A stretch of 64,000 nucleotides of DNA from Macrosoma leucophasiata (lineage: Eukaryota; Arthropoda; Insecta; Lepidoptera; Hedylidae). Where the stretch lies: assembly GCA_036365455.1 (NCBI GenBank), contig JAWQUS010000017.1:496001-560000 (forward strand). The letters run 5' to 3'. The position numbers were made by a program, and so were the translations under genes. Below, in pieces: positions 56,996 through 64,000 of the stretch. Position 1 is the stretch's first letter. The number at the start of each line of letters is the position of its first letter. A model generated the notes under the pieces. It was not told where the DNA came from. It searched no databases and saw nothing but the letters and a program-made list of their open reading frames with translations.

Positions 56996-57536
56996 CCCTT
57001 AGGGTGCTTTTCCAACAGAGAGAGATGTGCTGTGATATGTAGCTATGGATGCGTTTTATCCACCAATCATATTCATTGGTGCACATAGTTTAGTGGAAAC
57101 GGATTCAGCTAACATATTGTTTTGTATACGAAAGGATGTGTGCTATGGATGTGTGCTATGGATGTGTGCTATGGATGCGAGCTATGGATGTGTGCTATGG
57201 ATGTGTGCTATGGATGCGAGCTATGGATGTGTGCTATGGATGTGTGCTATGGATGCGAGCTATGGATGTGTGCTATGGATGTGTGCTATGGATGTGTGCT
57301 ATGGATGCGAGCTATGGATGTGTGCTATGGGCCGTGGCGAGTGGTGTAGCTATGTGCAGAACAGAGTACCTACAGTATGGCGCGCACTTTGCGTTGGCGC
57401 ATATTCATAGCGCATGCTCCTCGTACAGATACATAGCTAAGTATTGGTGGAAACGGTCACATATTTTCGTAGCATAGATATCACATCTCCGCAGCTTAGC
57501 TGTGTACCACATCTCTGGTGGAAAAGCACCCTAAAA
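56996..57536. mobile_element. TIR element carrying a minisatellite
   Basis: Ends TTAGGGTGCTTTTCCA and TGGAAAAGCACCCTAA (perfect, with further similarity inside). The centre holds the 12-base tandem array 57136-57330. No transposase. Confidence 0.7.
57136..57330 (+). repeat. Minisatellite, 12-base unit in 36-base triplets
   Basis: About 16 copies of GTGCTATGGATG and its variant CGAGCTATGGAT. The order is mostly two of the first and one of the second, giving a 36-base higher-order period. It opens three reading frames by chance. Confidence 0.85.
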
Positions 57537-57603
57537 AGAGCAAAAAAAAAAAAAAAAATAGTAGTTTTATTTCTTTCAGATGAGTATAAATAAATATTAT
57601 AAA

Positions 57604-57912
57604 TAATATATGAAATTGGAGTGTCTGTTTGTAATATAAAAATAACCGCTTTTTACTAAATGCATATACACGATACATAAAATACATATCCGAAAACAAC
57701 ATTTTTTAAATTTTTGTCTGTCTGTTTCTTTGTTGGAGCTAATCTTGGGAACAGCTGGACCGATTTTGACGGGACTTTTACTGGCAGATAGCTGATGTAA
57801 TACATAGTGACTTAGGCTAATTTTATACTAGCTGCGCCTACGACTCCGTCCAGGTAGATACTGAACAATCATAAATTCTCACGCGGACAAAGTCGCGGGC
57901 CCAGTTAGTTAC
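57604..57912 (+). mobile_element. Helitron-like non-autonomous element
   Basis: Close relative of 11764-12104: starts at ATATGAAATTGGAGTGTC and ends near AAGTCGCGGGCCCAGTTAGT, with the terminal CTAGT mutated. It lies downstream of gene 3. Confidence 0.55.
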
Positions 57913-58267
57913 AAATAAAATAGAAAGCCTTTTAATTCACGCCAATTTATATTACAAAAAGAGGTGGGTACTAAAACTTTAGAAGGACTGGACCGGTTTG
58001 ACTTATACTAGTTAATATCTGTAGCAGTCCAAGAAAGATTTGATAGGTAAAAAAAACAAGGAAAATTTCATTTTCTCATTCGAAAACATAAATCGCGCTT
58101 GTCAAATCTTTCACAAAATATTTAATTCTGAGACGTTTCTTCCGAAGTTCTTTGTATCAATATCAAGTATAAAAAAGTAAATAATTAAGAACCAAGTGAA
58201 AACTATGTGATCTTAATTAATATGAGTGAAATTCCCCTTTAAAATTTTGCAATTGTTCCAAGTGTAA

Positions 58268-58359
58268 TCAACTTAATTCATGAACTTCTTTTGTTTCCAA
58301 CAATGCAGAAGACTTTATGACTACAACGCCATCTTCTTTTAACTTTTCTGTTTCATCAC
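58268..58359 (-). CDS. Gene 3 last exon (tail and stop)
   Basis: 30 codons including TGA after a split Gly codon, acceptor TTTTTTCACAG. The tail is charged and then mildly hydrophobic (GVVVIKSSALLETKEV) and has no close counterpart in the other two copies. Confidence 0.87.
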
Positions 58360-61300
58360 CTGTGAAAAAATGTTAATGTTAACACAATCATCGTGATCAT
58401 CATAGTCGTCATCATCACCATTATCCTATCAACCAATGATACGTCCAATGCTGGACGACAGCCTCCGCCATATGATGGCCTACTGCATCATATGGCGGAA
58501 TATGCCATAATCACGACATGGGTTGACGATCGGAGTGGCAGTATTTTTATCGTGGGACGCTGCTACCTACTTTTTTTTATGTAATGAAAGTTGCAATGAC
58601 TGCAGCCTATAGACACCCACACAATGACCAGAGGTCAAAATGCAGATGCGTTACCACTCCTGAGGCCTAAGGTGTTATGCCTCTGTGCCGGAAATTACAG
58701 GGCGGTACATTACCATCTGACCGGAACACGATAGTGCTGAACACTACCATTTAGCGGCAAGTATATTAGGTAATGCGGTGGTGCCTACGCCCGCGAGCTC
58801 CGTCACTGGAGCTCTACCACCAGTCGATTTCGTTTATAGCCATTAGATCAGGACTTGCAACGCAGCCGGCACGATCCTCAAAATAATCTCAATCCTTAAC
58901 GATAGTATAGAAAGTAATGGTCTTCTTGACTATGAAGCAATAGAATTTCTATGTTTTTTTTTAAATAATGTTATTGCATCGCTATTACGCATATTGCCAG
59001 TATCAAGTAAAATTATATTTCATATTCGTATGAAAGCAGCGATAAAGTTAAAATAAGTCAGTCAGTTAATTATCAGTCAAAGTCAGTTATTCGAGTAAAG
59101 CGATGGCTACTTTACCTGAACAATTTAACTCAAAAATACACCAAGAAAATGAAATAAAATAGGAGTACTTTACGCCTCTTTTAAGGTTCCCGCCAATACT
59201 CATTTCAATGTTTATTCGTTTTTAAACAACAACTAACCTTTATCTTCTTCGCTGAAGTTCCAATCTTGGACGGTGCCTTTGACAAATATAAAAAAATAAA
59301 GATTCACAAGTGCTTGTATACAAACAATTATGATGAATAGGATTTGCCACTTTGACTGGTTTGTCTGAAAACAAACAATTACAATTATGATTACGATGAC
59401 AAAAGGATATACCTAGATCAATTTTCTACAAATCGTCTGATCAAAAATTTGATATTTAGTCCCCAAACAAAATGGTGATTTTTAGTTCCAGTGTGAGATG
59501 AGAGGTCGAGTACGCACACCTCACCTCAAATTGTATTATGTTCAATAGAATAGGTATATGTCGGAAGCCAAATAGTATTCAGTACTACCGTATTCAGATT
59601 AATTTGTACTGTAAGACCCCATAATTTGCATTACAGAGGGAAAACCACTAGAAATTAAAAATTCTGCTGTGGCAATTTTTTTTTTGTAATGGAAGTGGCA
59701 AACAAGCATGCAGTTCACATTGATGTTAAGTGATGACTGCAGCCTATAGACACTCACACAAAGACCAACGTCAAAATGCAAATGCGTTACCACTCCCGAA
59801 GCCTAAGGTGTTATGCCTCTATGCTAGAAATTACAGGGCCGTACATTACCACCTGACAGGAACACGATAGTGCTGAACACTACCATTTAGCGGCAAGTAT
59901 ATTAGGTAATGCGGTGGTGCCCACGCCCGCGAGCTCCGACACTAATAAAATAAAAATACGCTTACACTCACAGCCCCACAATAGGTATAAACCTGTATCA
60001 TGGGTGCCGTTGTACACATACAACACATACACAAACACCCAGCTGGAGCTCTACCACCAGTAAATACATCGTGGCCTCTCATTTTTTATAAATTAAATAC
60101 GCTTACACTCACAGCCCCGCAGTAGGTATAAGCTTGTGCCGTGGGTGCCGTTGTACACATACAAGACATTTTTTGTGGATGGATACAGGCTGCGGCATTC
60201 AATTAACATCCATGTGATCTGCGTGCTTGTTTGTTACCATCCCTACATAAAAAAGAATTATTAGTATTATACTTTACCACGTCTTCCTTTAAAACGCTTG
60301 ATGTCATAATAGGCACAAGAAGGACCGACAAGTTGGCCAACATGTTCGAAAATGCCATCATCGGCCCAGCAAAGTTCGGCGCTAAATCTAGTTGGTTAAT
60401 CTGCAACATAATATTTGTTGAATAAAATGAACACGTCAAACATAAATAGACTCATTCATAAATTAGGTAGGTAATAATATAATTATCGGAAGCGCGCATG
60501 GCCCAGCGGCTGGTGTAGATCGTAAGCGATCTGCTCGGTTAAGCACTACGGGCGCGGTCGGGTAGTGTGATGGGTGACCGCTAGTGGCAAATTAAATGCG
60601 CGTTTCCGTGCTTCGGAGGGCACATTAAGCCGTCGGTCCCGGTTGAAATCGATGGATAGCATTCGTTAAACCTTGTCGGAGGCCTTATGGGTTTGAAAAC
60701 ATCCGACAGTGGGTTGGCCACTAACCCACCCACCTCCACCAATCCGCATTGGAGCAGCGTGGTGGAGTAAGCTCCAGGCCTCCCTCCAAAAAAAGGGAGA
60801 GACTCGTGCCCAGCAGTGGGACGTATAATGGGTTGCCATTATTATTATTATAATACTAGCTGACCCGGCCACGCGTTGCTGTGGCTAAAGTTTTTGTTAT
60901 ATTACATTATAGTAAACAATCTAAGAGGAACAATCAGAGAACATCAGTCACGGAGTCCACTATGCTTTTGATTCACAGATTGTAAAAAAATTTGGTGATC
61001 TCCTTATTTGACTTTCTACTACTATAACCCTTTAGTACAATGAAATTATTTACGAACAAAGACGAAAATGTTGATGTTGGTATACAAATTCACTGGATTG
61101 AGATTTGAAGGGGAAGTACGTTGAACACAATTAATTAAAATGTTCTTACACTTGATATTAAGCAGAAATCAATAGGTACAAAATAAAAATTTATCAGATT
61201 TATTATTTCCATTTAATTTTATAAGATGTTTCGATTTGTTCTGGTAATTGCTGAGCTCTTTCAACACGTTTGCGTCGTGACCCTTTGCTGCTCGCGTTGT

Positions 61301-63164
61301 TGAGGTTAGATTTTTTCGGTGGCATTTGACTGAAAATATTAATTTAATCGCACAGCACATTGAAATAATAAGTGCTAAATGTTTTATAATAGAGGTTAAA
61401 TAAAAACAATAAAAAAATATATTTGTACAACTATTGAAAAAGTGTTGGAAATTGTGTATAATTTCTGCATTGACATTTTAATTAAATTTTATAATTATGT
61501 GATATTACTTACATACATATATTCAAATTAAATTATAAAGTTTTGATCAATGAAGCACAAATAAGTAAAAAACAGGATTAATTTCACTGTATTATCTTCA
61601 TTATAATATGAATTCAATTTACACTTCAGTCTATGTAACACGTGGCCGGCTATGCTAACACCAAAGGTTTAAAAAGTGGAAATAATTGAATTATGCGGTA
61701 TTTCGTTCACTACAAAATAAATTTAATTAAATTTATAGCGTCAACAACACGTGGTAATTATGCTGTTAAAATGTAGCTTATATGACACGTTTGTAGATTT
61801 ACCATAGCAGCGCCATCTATTGATTACTTACTCAACCCAGTCGAAAGGTATCGACATCTGTTAGAATAATTTGGAGTTAACAGATAATTGTGACTGTCAA
61901 ATAATAACAGACAAATAATTAGCAATAAATTAAAATTGCGACTATAATTTGAGATTTAAACTATCCTATCTCTCAAGTTGGATCGAACTGCACATGGTGT
62001 GCGAATTTTATTATAATCGGTTAAGTGGTTTAGGAGTCCATTGAGGACAAACATTGTGACACGAGATTTATATATATTAAGATAATTATGTAATTGCTGC
62101 AACTCTGAAGGTACTGTTTCTTTTTTATTTTCTATTTATCATATTATACTCGTAAATTGACGTTTTCGCTAACTTAATACATTGTAGAAATTACATTTTG
62201 CGCAACTGTCCCAGTATCCTAGTGGTAGCAGGCCACTACTACTACGCTGGAGGTCCTGGGTTCGCTTCCCGGATCGGGGACCATCAGAGATAACGGTTTA
62301 AAATCCTTTATCTCTGGTTTTATTGGGATTTTTCCATTTTCTGGAAGTTTCCCAGTACCTCGGAGTTTGGTAATGTGCCCGGAGATGGCAACAGGCTCGC
62401 CACCTGTTACATGGGTCAAAACGTAACCGGCGAATCGTGGGTGTTTGTATGTATGCTTCAATGCATGCATTTACCTCTGCCTACCCCTTCGGGGATTACA
62501 GGCGTGAAGTTACGTTTACATTTTGCGGATTTTTTCCCGTGTACCATACTTCCGTGTATAACTTCTTATTTTACCAGACGTTTCCTCCTACCTTGACCAC
62601 GGGCAAAGTAAGTTGGGAGTATTGTACACATGAGAAAATCCGAACGTAAAACTGAAACCTATAAACGTAAATGTTGTTTAAGTAAGTGATTACTGTAGTT
62701 TTTAAACATCTTACTGAAAACCAAACATTTCAATGTAGACGCGTTATCACCCCTGAGGCCTTACTGTACCTATTATGCCTATGTGCTGGAAATTACAGGG
62801 TCATACGTTTAAATAAAGATATAATAACCTATGCAACTTAACGCCTCTAATCCCTGAAGGTGTAGGCAGAGGTAAATGAATGCATTCATGCATACATGCA
62901 AACACCCACGACTCGCCGGTTACATTTTGGCTCATGTAACAGGTGGCGAACCAGTTGCCATCTGGGGGCACATTACCAAACTCCGAGGTACTGGGAAACT
63001 TCCAGAAAATGGTAAAATCCCAATAGAACCAGAGGTAATACTTACATGAAATCCAACATATATACCGGAGTGCGAGGCCATACACAACACCAGCAAGACT
63101 ATAGCAACCGCTGTGTTGTTCACGAAGCAAAATCCTATTAGAAACAATCCTGACATGGGAAGAC
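58268..63164 (-). CDS. Gene 3: SLC17-type transporter, 3' part only (last four coding exons)
   Basis: Third paralogue; its 5' exons lie beyond the right edge. Exons: 63164-63046 (spans 9-10; LPMSGLFLIGFCFVNNTAVA to SHSGIYVGFH), 60400-60278 (INQLDLAPNFAGPMMAFSN and span 11), 59364-59238 (TNQSKWQILFIIIVCIQALV, span 12, then VQDWNFSEEDK) and 58359-58268 (tail, DETEKLKEDGVVVIK to KEVHELS, TGA). These equal exons 8-11 of gene 2 in phase and nearly in length, and together give 153 codons including the stop. The window beyond 63180 holds no exon 7 candidate, so that exon is outside. The tail is longer than in genes 1 and 2. Function as for gene 1; substrate unknown. Confidence 0.92.
58568..58824 (-). 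mobile_element. SINE-like element, family A, internal deletion
   Basis: Missing about 35 bases just inside the tail (TGAAAGTTGCAATGACTGCA joins two parts that are separated in other copies). The 5' hairpin is intact. It lies in gene 3's intron before its span 12 exon. Confidence 0.7.
59238..59364 (-). CDS. Gene 3 exon equivalent to exon 10 (span 12)
   Basis: 127 nt, the same length and phases as gene 2 exon 10; starts TNQSKWQ where gene 2 has TNPYQWR. Ends AAA-G before GTTAGT. The conserved tryptophan after span 12 is present (QDWN). Confidence 0.93.
59672..60059 (-). mobile_element. SINE-like element, family A, interrupted by a family D fragment
   Basis: Full-length copy whose 5' hairpin loop is split at 59942 by about 105 bases of family D tail; the second hairpin arm resumes at 60048 (CTGGAGCTCTACCACCAGT). 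Confidence 0.7.
60089..60165 (-). mobile_element. SINE, family D, tail fragment
   Basis: Minus-strand tail piece (TACACTCACAGCCCCGCAGT on the plus strand) only 40 bases from a second tail piece at 59942-60047. Confidence 0.5.
60170..60256 (+). mobile_element. Family A SINE tail fragment beside a gene 3 donor
   Basis: The last about 85 bases of a family A copy, with TGCTTGTTTGTTACCAT and CATAAAAAAGAA, ending about 20 bases from the donor at 60277. Confidence 0.5.
60278..60400 (-). CDS. Gene 3 exon equivalent to exon 9 (span 11)
   Basis: Encodes the N-x-LDLAP-x-FAG motif and span 11, ending VLKEDV. 41 codons, one more than in genes 1 and 2. Phase 0 at both ends, donor GTAAAG. A family A SINE tail lies about 20 nt past the donor. 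Confidence 0.93.
60486..60858 (+). mobile_element. SINE, family E, with a 5S-rRNA-like head
   Basis: The head contains CGGTTAAGCA, CGGGCGCGGTCGGGTA and GATGGGTGACCGC, in the order and spacing of the 5S rRNA internal promoter region. The body follows ('cgtgcttcggagggcac', GGGTTGCCATTATTATTATT end). Related minus copies at 43128-43485 and 55035-55345. Length about 370. Confidence 0.65.
60861..62087 (-). mobile_element. Long Helitron-like or related repeat
   Basis: The plus strand opens TACTAGCTGACCCGGCCACG and closes at a TTTATATATATTAAG end after 'atcggttaagtggtttagg', both well-known ends of a lepidopteran repeat. The AT-rich interior has a small minus-strand ORF (61360-61169) of unknown meaning. 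It lies in gene 3's intron before the span 11 exon. Confidence 0.5.
62203..62517 (+). mobile_element. SINE, family C, full length
   Basis: Head with TATCCTAGTGGTAGCAGG and a mutated box B (GGGTTCGCTTCCCGG), full body, 3' end AGGCGTGAAGTTACGTTT. Confidence 0.75.
62833..63037 (-). mobile_element. SINE, family C, 5'-truncated, abutting a splice donor
   Basis: About 205 bases of the body. The truncated 5' edge (TTACCTCTGGTTCTATTGGG on the minus strand) begins about 9 bases after the exon end at 63046, right after the GTAAGT donor. Confidence 0.7.
63046..63164 (-). CDS. Gene 3 exon equivalent to exon 8 (spans 9-10)
   Basis: Phase 1 in (acceptor TTTGCAG), phase 0 out (donor GTAAGT). 119 nt as in gene 2. 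A truncated family C SINE starts about 9 nt after the exon end, directly against the donor. Confidence 0.92.
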
Positions 63165-63306
63165 CTGCAAATATCAAATTATGTCATCATAACTGTGTTT
63201 TAGTACTAATACTCGTAATATCTTCTAAATGGAAAAATGAGAGATGAACGCTTTACACCCTTTTTTCTAATGCACGCTGTAACAACGCCTGCGTTTACGA
63301 TAATAT

Positions 63307-63680
63307 TCATTATGTATATTTAATGTCATACTTTATTTTAAATTATTACATATATTATAAATAAATATTTAATATATTTATAAATATATGTTTGTAATAA
63401 TTAAAAATACAGTATGACATTAAATATACATAATAATAATTAAAAAAAAATTGAAAACAAAAAGAAGAAAAAAAAAACACTAAACAAGACTTAAATTTAG
63501 ATAATAATATAAAATAAGAACTATATACTATAGTTTATTAAGTAATTCATATATATATATATAAATTAATTAATATATTAATAAATTTATGATAATTATG
63601 TATGTACTTATTTTACTATTATTATCTAAATTTAAGTCTTGATTTAATGTTTTTTTTTCTACTTTTTGTTTTCATTTTTT
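63307..63680. repeat. Two adjacent AT-rich palindromes
   Basis: First: ATTATGTATATTTAATGTCA at 63309 and its complement ending at 63433. Second: arms AAAACAAAAAGAAG to GACTTAAATTTAGATAATAA and the complement at 63620-63680. They end directly before a 'GGCAGCAGTTGGGCATCCG' repeat. Confidence 0.55.
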
Positions 63681-63683
63681 TTT

Positions 63684-64000
63684 TTATTGGCAGCAGTTGG
63701 GCATCCGTAGTGTCACACTTTATGGCCCCAACAGAATACCAGCGCCGGGTTATCAATCCGGCACAATGCTGAGTTGGGGTCCTTTTGGACAATATATTTA
63801 TGAATTTCGTTTTGTTTTATATAAATTCTTGTTTTTTGTTTTCTATCTTTTTTTTCTCTGTCTTGTTTTTTATTGTCCACATAAATATATGTCGGAGTGG
63901 AACCTGAATGTGACTGCTGGCGCCATCTGGTTTGTCGGAGACGTAACCTAATTATGACTAGGGTAGATTGTTCAATAGAGAATTCTAGGTGGCGCCACGG
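63684..64000 (+). repeat. Dispersed repeat at the right edge
   Basis: GGGCATCCGTAGTGTCACAC, 'ccaacagaataccagcgccg', and a CTGGCGCCATCTGG / AGGTGGCGCCACG pair near the end look like a lepidopteran transposon 3' region. The 84-codon frame inside is not recognisable. No gene 3 exon here. Confidence 0.35.

Noticed and set aside
57136..57330. Regular repeats resembling a CRISPR array
   Set aside because: The units are 12 bases without spacers, in a eukaryotic genome; this is a minisatellite.
57045..57477. Three overlapping cysteine-rich frames of 75-121 codons on the plus strand
   Set aside because: They come from the 12-base minisatellite, whose period is a multiple of three, so all frames stay open by chance.
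63697..63951. 84-codon plus-strand frame at the right edge
   Set aside because: It lies in a dispersed repeat and turns into a Phe/Tyr/Leu-rich AT translation; not a gene 3 exon and not a recognised protein.
1..64000. LTR retrotransposon or endogenous virus
   Set aside because: I saw no long direct terminal repeats with an internal gag-pol-like frame; all reverse-transcriptase remnants are of non-LTR type.

Overview
The window reads as nuclear DNA of a moth or butterfly (Lepidoptera; inferred). It is AT-rich. Its genes are split by GT-AG introns of up to about 8 kb. It is packed with repeats of lepidopteran type: Helitron-like termini ending in CTAGT, several SINE families, short terminal-inverted-repeat and foldback elements, and decayed non-LTR retrotransposons. 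There is no bacterial gene organisation, CRISPR array or rRNA gene.

The only host genes I can support are three tandem paralogues on the minus strand. They encode 12-span major facilitator transporters of the SLC17 family (the insect putative inorganic phosphate cotransporter / sialin-like group). In transcription order they are: gene 3, of which only the last four coding exons lie in the window (63164 down to 58268); gene 2, complete, 11 coding exons, 523 codons plus stop (53114 down to 33308); and gene 1, complete, 10 coding exons, 521 codons plus stop (30449 down to 3625). I placed each exon by reading the minus strand, matching splice sites and checking phases. Every junction keeps the frame and no internal stop is seen. 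Intron positions and phases agree among the copies, except that gene 1 lacks the intron that splits the C-terminal tail in genes 2 and 3. The copies differ strongly in sequence, so the duplications look old.

Layout: 1-3.6 kb, repeats downstream of gene 1; 3.6-30.5 kb, gene 1; 30.5-33.3 kb, intergenic with a GC-rich inverted-repeat element; 33.3-53.1 kb, gene 2; 53.1-58.3 kb, intergenic with twin hairpin elements, a 5S-like SINE and an inverted-repeat element carrying a 12-bp minisatellite; 58.3 kb to the end, 3' part of gene 3. The introns hold most of the mobile DNA.

The most structured repeat region is 12.89-17.96 kb. There an inverted-repeat element contains a tRNA-like repeat, which is split by a decayed LINE, which is itself split by a 5'-truncated SINE. 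The commonest repeat (here 'family A') has a poly(A) tail and a conserved nested inverted repeat at its 5' end. Several SINE ends lie within about 30 bases of splice sites of the transporter genes. I found no convincing new multi-gene system; the novelty is in the repeat architecture and the divergent transporter array. Family names A-E are labels for this report only.
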